A stretch of DNA of 64,000 nt, from NCBI GenBank assembly GCA_023333565.1, contig JAJKFH010003821.1, positions 248,001 through 312,000 on the forward strand, written 5' to 3'. Origin of the DNA: Puffinus mauretanicus. Lineage: Eukaryota > Chordata > Aves > Procellariiformes > Procellariidae. Positions 51,055 through 62,400 of the stretch are shown here, piece after piece. The translations under genes were made by a program, and so were the position numbers. Within the stretch, counting starts at the first letter, position 1. Each line of letters opens with the position of its first letter. The notes beneath the pieces are model-generated. The model was not told the origin of the DNA. It made no database searches and saw only the letters and a list, made by a program, of their open reading frames with translations.

Positions 51055-51300
51055 GCCTGCGACAATGTACTTGTGGTCAAGAGACCTGTAGTTGATTCCC
51101 CAACATGTTTGGCCTCAGTCTGCAAGAAAAGACAGGCTGAAGCAACCATGGGGTTTAAAGACTTGGGAAAAGGGGCAGGAGGAGGAAAATTAGGGAGTGC
51201 CAAACACAACTTCTAAAATCTGGGCATATTCCTTCTCATTTTTGTGCCTCAGAATTTCCATCCATAAAACAGTATTAAACCCATTTTTCAAAAACACACA
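51055..51300 (+). mobile_element. MIR-like ancient SINE relic
   Basis: The left end, CTTGTGGTCAAGAGACCTGT followed by AGTTGATTCC, matches the tRNA-derived head of MIR (TAGTGGTTAAGAGC...GGTTCGAATCC). The right end, TGTGCCTCAGAATTTCCATC followed by CATAAAACAGTATTAAA, matches the MIR 3' part (TGTGCCTCAGTTTCCTCATC...TGTAAAATGGGGATAA). The spacing of about 230 bp agrees with a full-length MIR of about 260 bp. The core between the two ends is poorly conserved. Confidence 0.5.
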
Positions 51301-54300
51301 GAGATAGGGGAGGGGTGGGGCTAGTGCAATTTTTCAGAAGTCAGTAATGTCAAAGTGCTTTTCTTGATGTGTTCGAGACCAGTGTATTTTATGTGGTGGA
51401 ACCGAGCTCTCTTTTTGAGCTTGTATGCTTCAGGGCACATGATTTCTGTTCCAATCTTTGCTTACAATTCTGTGAGCACATTGATAATGTAAACACTCAA
51501 AACCTGAGGTTGGCAATGTTTCCTGGACAGTTAGGAATAAAATGACAGGTATTCAGAAACCTACAATTATTTAGAAAGGGGAGAATATAATCTTTTTTGA
51601 ACAACAGCAAAACACCTGCCACCTTCACTTTTTTTAAATCATATGTTTATTAGCCGAAGGTAACATCAGCCAGACTTACTGAAAAACAATTGCCAGTGTG
51701 AGGGGTGGGAGAGAAATGTTCATCCCCCTTTTCTGTAATAATACAGCACATGAGAAAATGACATTGGGAATCTAGTGTGTGCACAGGGTGTGAAAGGGAC
51801 GTGGAAAGAGGCAAGACAATAGGGTCACTCAGGCATCCACCCTCCGCGTGGTCTCCAAGTCCCTTGAGCACTGCTGGCGCTCAGGTGTGTCATTGTCTCA
51901 TTGGCTTCAGCAGGACAACTCCCCTGATTTATAAGCAGGAATTCGAGCATTTTTCTTAGATGGAGCTTAACTCCGTCCCAACGCATGTTGATGGCTGTTG
52001 AGAGGGTGAAGTCGGAGCTAGGTGGGAGCAATGCCAGGACTGGGAGGAAGAGAAGTGGTTATGCAGAGGGGGACTGAAGTAGAAAGGGGAGGGATAAGGG
52101 AACGTAGTGAAAAAGAGGGAAGATTTACTGTTGCATCAAATCCCAGTATTAATTAAAATGCAAGTGCACTTTGAGTTATGGGGCTATGACTCCATTTTGG
52201 AATACCTGTGTCTCTCCTGCTTGAGCCTCATTTTTGAGGTTTATGATGTCCCCACAAGCCTTCGATAAAATTGTAGCTCTGTAATTCACAGTGCTTGTTA
52301 AATTATTATGTAGAGAACCGTATGTATTATAAATGAAAGCCTGTAATAGGTTTTAGGACCAGTTGACTACACTGAAAAAAATATTCATCGCATAATTTAT
52401 TTGATCTGTTTTGCCATTAATCTTTGAATAAATTATTCAGTGAATAGTAATTGACCAGGCAGAAAGATGGTCAAAACCTACCAGAAATATTTGCAGAATA
52501 TATTACAATATTCAACCAAAAAAAAGGCAAAATTCTACAAACAGTGTATTTCAGCTTTTTGTTGAGGTACACAAAAGTGCATGTTTGCTTCTTCAGTATG
52601 TTTCAGTGTAAGTCATCTGATAGATTAGTATGTTTCTCAGTATTTCTTCAAATTTCAAACCCTATTTTTTTTCCTGTGACCATTTTGAGTGTAGAGCTGA
52701 GACCTTTCATATTGTTTTGCAGGATGCAAGAGACTTGGGGAGATAAGTTTACACTTAGCCATTGCTGACTATTGTTACACTTCAGTATTATGCTATTCAA
52801 ACTGGAGCCCTCTTCAGCAAAGGAGTTTGTACCCTCATATACTCTGCTACAAAAGTACTCATGTACTGGGGTTTTTTTAAGCTTGGGACGCACATGAGGA
52901 AATCTATAACCTCCTCAGAGAAGGGAAATGGCCCGCCTCGGGCACTTCTCTTTGGGAGAAGACTGACACTACAAATTATTCCCACAGTTACCCAGGGAGG
53001 GCTCCAAAATAGTAAGGAAATTGAGGCAAAGGCACATGGAAGTCTGTTATTTTGATTGACCTTTACATCTCTTGCTTTATCTAAGTTGAAGAACAAACAT
53101 GTTAGAAATCATTACAAATTCTCTGTATTACATGATTTAAGCCCCTCTTGATAGGATAAGCTATAAAACAGAGGAGAAAGCAGTAAAAGAAGGATGCTTT
53201 TAATCCTGGGGAGTCTCCAGGAGTTATGATTGGAGTTGGGAGATAAAAAAGGCTGAATTTGTGATCTCAGCTCCATGCAGGACTGATAACTAAAGAAAAA
53301 GTGCCGGAGGAGCCAAAGAAGACCTTGGCCCCAATTAAGGGAATTTACAACCACATTTCACACTGTCTGGGGCCCAAACCCAGCAGGTTGGTGAATATCA
53401 ATGGGTAAGCACCAGCAAGGCTCTCACCACTGCAGTAATAAGTGATGCCAGGACAAACAAGTAACATTGAATCCATCCCTCGTATTCTTCCTCTGTGTTT
53501 GGTTTATCTATTTTGTAGTAAATTATGTCAGTCAGTGGAAGATTTAATTGAGTAAGGCATACCTAAGCATTTAATTGTTTATCCTAAAAGTGGGGATATA
53601 TTCTGTCCTCTTCCTTTTTGTAGAACACCCACAAATGTTAATCAGAGTTACCTTATAAAAGGATCAAAAGTAGCTGTTCTCTCATTACAGCCTATAACTC
53701 CCTGCTAGCTGAGGGAAAAACAGATTTTTGAAGTGAGCAAGAGGGAGAAAAGTACATATAAAAGGCAGTAGAACAAAATAAAAGGAGTGGCCAGAATTAT
53801 CGAGGAGGAAGAGGAAAAGACACAGACTGTGGTTAACATTAAACCTTAATGATGTACTAAGTTATAATTCTTTCTGGGTTTCTGATAACTTGAACAAGCC
53901 ATTGCACCTTAATAAACAGTGCTGATGACACATAAATCCATGTAATATGAGATCCCTGAATTTTGGATGTGCAGGCAGATCAGTTAGTAGATGTCAGACT
54001 AATGATCAATGTATTGCATTCAGAACGGGTTTGTCACTGAAGTGTCTAAGAATCACTCAACTGCTATTACACTCAAACTGCAATGTAAATGTGGGGATGT
54101 GACTTATTTATTGTATATGTACCTGTGTGCATGTTAATTTGACAATCGCTGCCTAAGAGAGTGATGATATTCTACCTCCACATGGTGCAGAATTAAATAA
54201 CTGTAGTTGTCCAGACTAATTGACACCACCTGAAGAACTGAGCCCTGGCAGCTCTGTTTGCATGGGGTTTATTTCCTGTATTCAAAACCAGGTTATTTGA

Positions 54301-55084
54301 CATTTACTTATTTATTTCATTTATTTTATAGCATGTCACAATAATTCTCCAGAATTATAATTCTCCAGATACAATACTCAATATAATACTTCATTCTTGT
54401 CTTCTCACAGAAGCAAAAACTATTTCTTGAAGTAACTTTTTAAAGTTCTTAACCTGTACTCTTATAGTTGAAATATACAAAGCAAGAATTAAACCCACAG
54501 GGTATATTAGAAGAATTACACTGGTGCACTGGAATGGCATTAATTATTAAGGACAGAGCCTGTGTGTTAGATTTATGCAGCTAAGAAGAGAAAACTTGGG
54601 AAAAGTATGTCTCGCAATATTCAATATTCCACAAAGTGTAAATTAAAAATGAAGACTACACCATGGAAAATATTACTTTGAATGTTAATTGTAATATAAG
54701 AATAAAAAGGAGCTGGAGGATGATAGTGTCTTTGTCTTATGCAGGATTTACTTGCTCAGACCCACCACCAATATCAGTGGAAAGCCTTTGGCTAAACCTC
54801 TATGAACTGTGCTGGAAATGAATGTCAGGAAGAGTAGCACTGCAAGATACATAGGCATCAAACTGTAGAATACCTTGAATGCCACATAATCACTGGGTAT
54901 TATTCAAAACCCTAATAATTGCTGAGGACCCAGTTAAAATACTCCTATTCTTTCTCAGTAGCTTTCTATAAGCCTGGATCTTCACAGTGTAAAATAAATG
55001 AGAATACTTTGGGGAAAGCAAGTGGTTCTTCAGTGTTGCTGAAAGTGTCAAACCTAGCCCTCAATCAACTAGGGCTGTTACTAC
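51301..55084. other. Unique noncoding DNA, no gene seen
   Basis: About 3.8 kb. A purine-rich stretch occupies about 52019-52126. AT-rich segments at 52260-52450 and 53990-54240 have an enhancer-like texture. A perfect palindrome lies at 52425-52439. Frames are 110 codons or fewer. Confidence 0.5.
52425..52439. promoter_or_regulatory. Perfect palindrome TGAATAA-A-TTATTCA
   Basis: Seven-base perfect arms around a single A. It is immediately preceded by and overlaps ATCTTTGAA (52420-52428), a TCF/LEF-like site. It may be a dimeric factor site. Chance is also plausible in AT-rich DNA. Confidence 0.25.
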
Positions 55085-55130
55085 AAAAAAAAAAAAAAAA
55101 AAAAAAAGAAAAAAACACAAACAAAAAAAG
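55085..55130. repeat. A23 run with A-rich extension
   Basis: Twenty-three A, a G, then AAAAAACACAAACAAAAAAA. It could be the tail of a plus-strand retrocopy. The upstream 150 bases hold no polyadenylation signal at the right distance and no recognisable parent, so it is listed as a simple repeat. Confidence 0.85.
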
Positions 55131-56784
55131 CATGTCTTACACAATGACATTTATTCTAGATATCTCTGCCCTGTCTGACCCATCAGCTCCCATGAAGATC
55201 TGTGAAAGCCTCACGTTGAAACCAAGGCACTATGCTGCCCAAATTGGATGATAATATTACAATAGTTGTTTTGACATGATAGTTGTTCTTTATTGTACTG
55301 GAGATATGTAGTAGCTGTCACGGGCTGTATAAATATTTTACAAATAATGACCCAACACACAAAGTCCTTACTCAATTACTATTCAGGCAAAATTCTTTTG
55401 TTCTCATAAGTAAAGCTGGATTTGGCCCCAAAGCACTTATTCTACAGAACAGTTATTAGGAAACAATCACTGCAAATGCAATTATTTTCAGGACAGCACA
55501 GCAAAGAATACCTTATTCCCCAAACAGAGATCAAACCCAATAATTAGAAAAAAATCAAAGAACACTCCAGAATGATTTGGTGAGTAATCACAAGTAACAG
55601 AAAACACAATCTATGCCAGTGTATATTATTCAAACACAATGGCAAAATGAAATACAAAAGCAAAGACAAGGCAGACAGGGACACATAAGTTGTGTCTTAT
55701 TGTCAGTGTGTATAAGAAATCACTGGCAAAAGGCAGAATATGTCTTTTAAAAGCTGGAAGAACGAAAGGGGAAATGGCATGGCATTCCATGGGTTGTTTC
55801 TGTCAACATACAATTTTCATAAAGACGTGTTTTTATGTAATCTGCTCTTTTGGGAATTTTCTTTTTCAAATTTTGGCTGTGATAGTGCTTCAATCAATTT
55901 ATATCAAGACACAAGGATTCTGTGAAGAACCTGTTCTTATTGGAGATCCCTCTATTATAAGTACTTGTTCTTAAAACCATTTAATTATTTCAGTATTCTC
56001 CACTGGGGCCTCCCTACCAGTTCATTAAAGGCCAGCCTTAATAAGCTGTTACCATAAAGTTACCATAAATACCTACTTTAAATATCAGACATGGAAAATG
56101 GCTAATGACTCGGATACTACTGTGTATGAACACTTAAAAAAGCAGCCTGTAACACCAAGACCTGGCCAAAAAACAATGTTTGGGATTTGCTGGAAATTTC
56201 CTTCCTTTCATCAGATTCTAGTCCCAGCTGAACACCTGGGAGGGTGGATAGCCATTAAAGCTAAAGGGCAATGTTGGTAGAGGAACAAATTAGACACCAA
56301 CAAAGCTAGGACAAAAGGAGAAACCAAAATGTGCCCCTTAGGAGTATGCTGTTCTGGAATAACCTCCTCTGCTGGGCATAACTGGCAGGCTTGGGTAGCA
56401 GGGGCTGCAGGTGCCCTGTATGGGAGAAGGCTGGGAACTGCCCAGGATGCTCATATTGGGCCCAGCCAGCTCCGACACCGGTGTGAGAGATGCCAGGGCA
56501 AGGATACCCCTGAGGGACTGCAGCCATTGGTGACCCACAAAAGTAGAGGAAAGCCAGTAAGAAGCAGAAATTAGCAGAAAGAAACCAATGCACATGGAGC
56601 ATCAGGCAGAAACCATCACGCACACAACCCCAAGCCTCCTGCGCGGCCTGCCTCTGCACAGAAGGAATTGGGAAAGTCTGAGCAAAAACAAGGGAATTTG
56701 ACAGAAGGATGGGAGAGAAGAAGTGTTTGACTGAAGTTGAGCCTGGGAAAGAAGAGCTGTTTATTTAAATTTTTGATTGCATTC
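55131..56784. other. Unique noncoding DNA
   Basis: No gene is recognised. The 56306-56660 part is GC-richer, and two minus frames (117 and 85 codons) and one plus frame overlap there. This reflects few stop triplets and not coding. Confidence 0.5.
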
Positions 56785-56801
56785 TTTTTTTTTTTTTTTT
56801 T
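56785..56801. repeat. T17 homopolymer
   Basis: Seventeen T. It could be the reverse-strand A-tail of an insertion extending rightwards, but no parent sequence is recognisable. Confidence 0.85.
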
Positions 56802-59699
56802 CCCAATACCAAAACCAGTGATCAGAAGTTTGTGTTAATTAAACACAATAATTGTGTTATTGTGTCAAAAAGATTAAATTAAGTGAAAATTGCACCAGGC
56901 AAGGCTGTTTTGCCTGTAACGGCTCCCAGTGGCAGCAGCAGGACCAGAGAACATGTATTGGTACTTAGTATTGGAACCTAGTATGCACCTACAGCGGGAA
57001 AATCTCATACGGAGGGTGCCTGATGTCACCTGCCAAGCTGAGTCTGCTCTGCAGGGTAAGCACACTGGGATGTTTAGGAATGAGGACCTAGGACCAGCAC
57101 AAGGCTGGGTCTTGGTGTGGCAGAAAGGAAGAAGTCACTGGGAGGAAAGCCCTGGAGAGTTTGGCTTGCTGCCTTTGCACCTGTTGGAAAACTAAAAGGG
57201 TTAAGGTGAAAACTCTGCTTCTGCAAGAAGATATTGCAGTAGTACCACTGTGCCAAATATTTTAACTCCATTTCTTGATGACAGCAAGTGCACTGGAAAC
57301 AAGTCTGGCTTTCTAAGCCGCTGACATAGGTGAAACCATCAGCGGGACAGTGCTTCCTTTGCTGCACTGCACACCGGTCTTTAAATGACATGGTTTTCTG
57401 TGACAGCAAGGCAGCAGACTTGGTGATCAAGTATCTCACTTCTAATCCTGCTTGCTCTATTCCTGTGAACAGGTTATTTTCACTGGCAACCATATATGCG
57501 TTGCTCCTATGGTGATCTTATCACTGATTAAGAACTGAGTAACAGGACAGAAATCTGCTTCAGGATGAATGTTGAATCTTTCTTAAGAACTGTTTGTATT
57601 TAATGGAGCAAAGAAAACTCACCCAAGATAATGCAGATCGTTACTCCTTGAAGTGAATGGAGGAGCAGTCACTTTGAAGCTGGGCTCTCGCTGTATTCCT
57701 GTGTTTTCATGTGCCCAGCAAAGCCTCACGGTAATGCCCACAAAGAAGTTCCTTCTCAGTGTGAATATAAAAGCGAGTGTCAGCCTCCGAGGGAGCAGCC
57801 GACAGCACGCGGGAAGCTGACTGATCCCAATGGCAGGGTAGTGTGGAAGTGATAAAAATGGGAATAACCGAATGAATGTTTAAGGCCGCTTTACATGATA
57901 TCACCTAACCTTTCTTGAATGGGAGGTATGAATGTTCCCTGATCTCCCAGAGAACAGGTAATACTTTCAGCATTTTTCCCAAAGGTTTAGTAGGCCCATG
58001 AGAATCACCTTAGTCTTATCCAAAAAAATAAGTTAGCCAGCTGTCATGCAAGGCTGGACACTGAAAAAGTCAAGTCCCCATGAGCTCTAGGCACAGTGGA
58101 GCAATGCTGGAAACCACAGGGTCATTTTACTGCATCCTAAAGGTGAGTATGGGTGGAAGTATCTGCCATTTCTGTAAAAGTGAGAATGTTACATGTGTGA
58201 AACCCAGGTCCACTGCTTTGAACTTTGTTTGACTGCAGTTTGGATGTCAAAGCAAATTTTTGAATACCTGAGTACCTTGGACCCTGGATGTTTTTCAAAG
58301 CACTTTTTCCCCGTAAGCCCTTTTCTCACTGACTATTCTCACTGACAGACTCTAGACTTAAAATCTGAGTGAAGAATAGGGAAAGTGTTACCAGAGAGAA
58401 CTGGGATTGTTCCTGTAGTGGTGTGAAGCCAGACTGCTGGCTTTCACCTGCCTCTCTGCATATCTGCCTGACAATTATGTCTTAGTCTTTCTCTCTCAGC
58501 ATTCTCTCATCAGCCTGCCTAATTCTTAAGTTTCTATATAACCTCCCATTATACCAGCAGCATACCTACCAGCATATCTGAATCATCATCCCACATTTCT
58601 GAGCTGCCACTCTAAGTTTGCAAGTACAACCTAAGGGACTGGCTTTCCATATGAAAACATGCAGTGCAGTGTTCCTTACAAGAAGTAAATAATTGGGTTT
58701 TAGGTTTTAGTCTTGGATACAAGGAGATATTGATATAATCTATTACGACAGAGCTTTAATTTTCACTACTATCAATTAAAAGCACCACTCTTAATAAATC
58801 AGGGATGAAGAGTCTTAATAAACAGTAAGATAAAAAACGACTTATCATGTCTTTCATTTTGATGTATGTACTTAATATTCTCTTTCATCACTGTAAGAAG
58901 ATAGTGATCTTGCCAAAAGCTAGAGCAGAGAGAGGGAGTAGGACTGATAAACAGCCACCACTCTGCAGCTAACTGTGGAGTTTCTGTAGCTGCAAGATAT
59001 TATTAAAAATGTACCTTCAGCTTCTAAAAAAACTTAATCTAGGTGTCTTTTGGGGAGAGGCAGGCAAACATTGAACAGTGGGCTGTCGTTCTCTTTCTGT
59101 AACTCCCACAGCATAAAATAACTAAAACCAGTTAGATCTGTAATGCAAAATGTCAGCAGTGACTGCTGAGCGGTGGGCTCCATGGATGACTTGGCAATGC
59201 TGTTTGGATGGTGAGAACCTGGCAGTGCTGAGACTTTAGCTTGAAAAGAAGAGGTATCTTCATCCTGAATATACCCTTAGGGAGTGGATGGCTGGAGAGA
59301 CTGGATGAGGCTGCTGGTTGAAGTCTGACCTACTTTGGTAATAACCAAGCAGCTTTACTATCTGGATGTTTCATATGATCTATTAGGTTCATATTGTGTC
59401 CAAACTACTATGCAAGCTGAAAGTAAACAGAGAAACGCTGAATAGTTGATTGGTTTGCTCTTCATAACAGAAGCTCTGATTCTTCAACTCAACAGTTTTC
59501 TTCAATTAATTGGCTCAAATGAGCTCCTCTGTAATAGGATTTATGCAACAATTGCTCTTATTGTGATTATAACTTCACAGTACTGACACTGTAATTGTGA
59601 TTGAAGACGCACTTTCAAGTCCCTAACTTCAAATGAGGAAAAAAACACCCAATCTTGTAAAATGAAATTTTATTGTTATTTACCACTTTTTAAATACCA
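56802..59699. other. Unique noncoding DNA, no gene seen
   Basis: About 2.9 kb. The 139-codon minus frame at 57074-57493 shows no motif. The AT-rich segment 59340-59620 carries TCAATTAATTGG and two related TTGTGATT(A/G) motifs near 59569 and 59596. These suggest homeodomain-type sites but prove nothing. Confidence 0.5.
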
Positions 59700-60240
59700 C
59701 ACCTTGACCAACGTGCTGTCAGGGAGTAGTGAGGGCTGGCTGCTGCCTAAGGACTAGGGAGCTGAGGCTGACAACACAGCTAGCATGGTAGGAGCCTCCA
59801 CCAAGGGAGGTGAGCAGGGCAGGTCCAGAGGCAGCAGCCAGCTTCGACCAAGAGTCTGGATCATCAGGCAAGTTGTGGTGATGAGGCAGGTACATGGTCA
59901 AACTGGGAGGTCAATCAAGAGGTTGAGATTGGGTCTGATGAGGGTAAACATGGTCAGACATAGCCCAGGCAGGTCCATAGTGACAAGGAAGGTCCTAGGT
60001 CAAGCTGGGATGGCATTCCATGGGTCAGGGTCCAGATCAGCAGGTCCCATGGCCAGGCAGAGGCATGGCTGTGGTTGAGCTAGAGACCAGCACTCCTGCA
60101 ACATAGCGGGCAGAGAATGGGTGCCCAGGACTGAACTAAACAGGGCTCCTGGGCCCATGGGCAGGGGTGGGGACGAAAGCCCCAGGTGAGGCTGGTCGGG
60201 GGCAGTAAGGCATATTAGTATCCTCAAGGCCCTGACAGGC
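59700..60240. repeat. GC-rich block with reiterated GGTC cores
   Basis: This block of about 540 bp is abruptly richer in G and C than the AT-rich DNA on both sides. From 59822 to 60045 the core GGTC occurs eleven times, mostly as AGGTCC, TGGTCA or GGGTCA, at irregular spacing. Short phrases recur: CAGGCAGGTCC-like, ATGGTCA, TAGGTCAAGCTGGGA against GGTCAAACTGGGA. This is the signature of a degenerate minisatellite or of an unclassified repeat family. A cluster of nuclear-receptor half-sites (AGGTCA/GGGTCA) is an alternative reading of the same motif. No coding frame spans it. Confidence 0.4.
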
Positions 60241-61985
60241 TTTTCACCATGCCCTTAAACAAACAACAAAATGAGTATTACAAGCATTGTCTTACACATT
60301 CATATTTTTGCAGCATATGTCACAACAAACAAAAATAATCTCCTTAAAAAACCTACTTCCCTTACAAAGAATTTTTCAACCTGACACTCATGCATCTAGC
60401 TTAATGTGTTTTGCTATCATATATTCATTCTGTAATGTCCTTTATCTTTATCTATTAACCAATACTGTCAGTGCATCAGAGCAGAGATCATCTTCCATTA
60501 TGTTACTTTGACTCCCAGGAACAACTATCTGAAACCAACGGAACCAATAAAGACATCTACACCTAGCAATTCAGTTACTGCACATCAGTGCACATCTGCA
60601 CTGATCCGAAAGCGAAACTTCAAATCAGGCATCACAGCAGTAGTAGTAGTGATGCCAGCTCAGGTCTGCAAGCAAACTAGTTAAGTTAGCGTGTTATAGC
60701 TCTGCTACTTCCAGTTGTAGTCTGGAGATCTCTATATCACCATAGAGCCATATTCCACTGCGCCTTGCTCAGACTAAAAAACAAGAGGTTTTTTTGTTCT
60801 GCTTTGTTTTGTTTTGAATACTGAGTTTGTTTACCCATTCTGAACACCATCTAAAATTCAATGCTTTTCCAATCAACAGCTTTGGTTACTATCAATTTAA
60901 AATTAAGCTGTTGTTCATAATTCTATGAAGGATCATGTCAGAACTTTACCTCAGCTATCTAAGCTATACTTTCTGTAAAAAGGCTGTCATCCAGACAGAG
61001 CCTGTAGAGGCTTGTATTTTCTACATAGTGATTGCAAGTACAGAAACCCAAACATTTTAAAGTAGCAGTCTTTAATGGCTAGGAGGTAGGGTATTATATC
61101 CAATGCCATCTCCAAAGTTAAAAGATACCACCTTTTTTAACTCAATGTTAGCAATGATAAATGTTGACCTTCAGGGCACAACTGAAGGTTTATCTTTCTG
61201 CCTTTGCTTGAGGCAAGATGACTGGGTAAGTCACAGCACTAGGAAGGATGTGTTTGGGATTTGTGGGAGTGTTTAATGTTTGATGGGGACTTTTGTCAGT
61301 CCAATGCAATAGTCCTCCTCTTTTTAACAGTGGCATGTGCAACCAGGTGTTCAGATAAGCCTGTTGTCATAAGCTTAGACTTAAATACCTTAAAAATTGA
61401 ATAGCTGAAAGGTAAAAATTAAAGGCATAAAAGTTAACACTATGTGCAATAATAGGAAGTGTTCATATGCACAAGAGGGTTTGAGTTACAGCTGCTGGAG
61501 GAAACATAGCTCTAAGCCTCACACTTAGGAATATTTACTGATTTGTTTAAGTTTCAATTGCAGTGTATACCTCTTATGAAAGAGAAAAGTCTAATACATC
61601 AGTGGTGAACAACAGCACAGATACAGCTTCTTTGCCACTATGTTCCTCCAGTTTTACACCAGGATAACTCCATTTTTTTACAGTGTATTCTTACTGAAAA
61701 AGGTGGTTACAACCCATAAAAATAAATTGCTTCATATTTTCTGTTCGAAAAGATTCTTGGGACATTTCCTGGAGAAACTCTTACTGCTGGCATTAGGCAG
61801 ACCTTTCAAAGCAAGTAAGAAGCCTCTGGGCTCGGGAAATACCCTGTGAAATTCTTTTCAGGTTAAGCTGGCACTTAATATTAAAAAAAAAATTCAATTC
61901 TCTTTTTTGCACTGTGAGCCCCACTCCTGCCAAAGAGTAGCTGAACACAAATGTTCCAGTCTGACTCCGGGTCCACAAAGCCACC
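60241..61985. other. Unique AT-rich noncoding DNA
   Basis: No gene is recognised. A short (AGT)4 run lies near 60641. Confidence 0.5.
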
Positions 61986-62400
61986 AAACAAACGCTGCCA
62001 GGTGAGGCAGCACAGCACAGCATCATGCTCTCCGGGAGCAGGCGGCTCAGCAGCCCGGCGTGGTGCAGGGCAACAGTTCCTCCTCCGGCTAGTCTTCGTA
62101 TCAGGTGGCAGCAGTTTATTTGGAAAGTTCAAGCTCAGATGATGATATGTGCTGATGCGTTGCTAGGCTTCCTATTACCTCCTACTAAATCAACGGAGGG
62201 AATTATACTAAACCCAAACCCTCACAGCGAAAGAACTCTTAAGCGTAAGTTGCCAAATGAAAAACTTGGAAATCAGCAAATGCCAAATGTACGTTTTCAC
62301 GCTGCTTTTACATTTTCTGTATCTACACTACAGTCTTTATTGCTCTGTAACATCCCGTGTTTCCAAAGACGCCTACTTTATTCAACGCACATAGCAGATG
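61986..62400. promoter_or_regulatory. CpG-enriched segment
   Basis: About sixteen CpGs occur over some 410 bp, starting in a GC-rich head (62031-62096, with GGCGGC, CCCGGCGTGG and CTCCGGC) and continuing at lower density through AT-richer sequence. The surrounding DNA is strongly CpG-depleted. A plus frame of 132 codons crosses it (62025-62423) but has no recognisable domain and no Kozak context I would trust. It may be an unmethylated regulatory element or a small promoter. Confidence 0.25.

Noticed and set aside
55085..55130. Processed retrocopy suggested by the A23 run
   Set aside because: No polyadenylation signal at the usual distance, no recognisable parent sequence upstream and no clear target-site duplication.
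56306..56660. 117-codon minus frame in a GC-richer patch
   Set aside because: Overlaps an 85-codon minus frame and an 81-codon plus frame with no family resemblance. Composition explains it.
57074..57493. 139-codon minus-strand open frame
   Set aside because: No recognisable motif, and overlapping open frames occur on the plus strand. Treated as chance.
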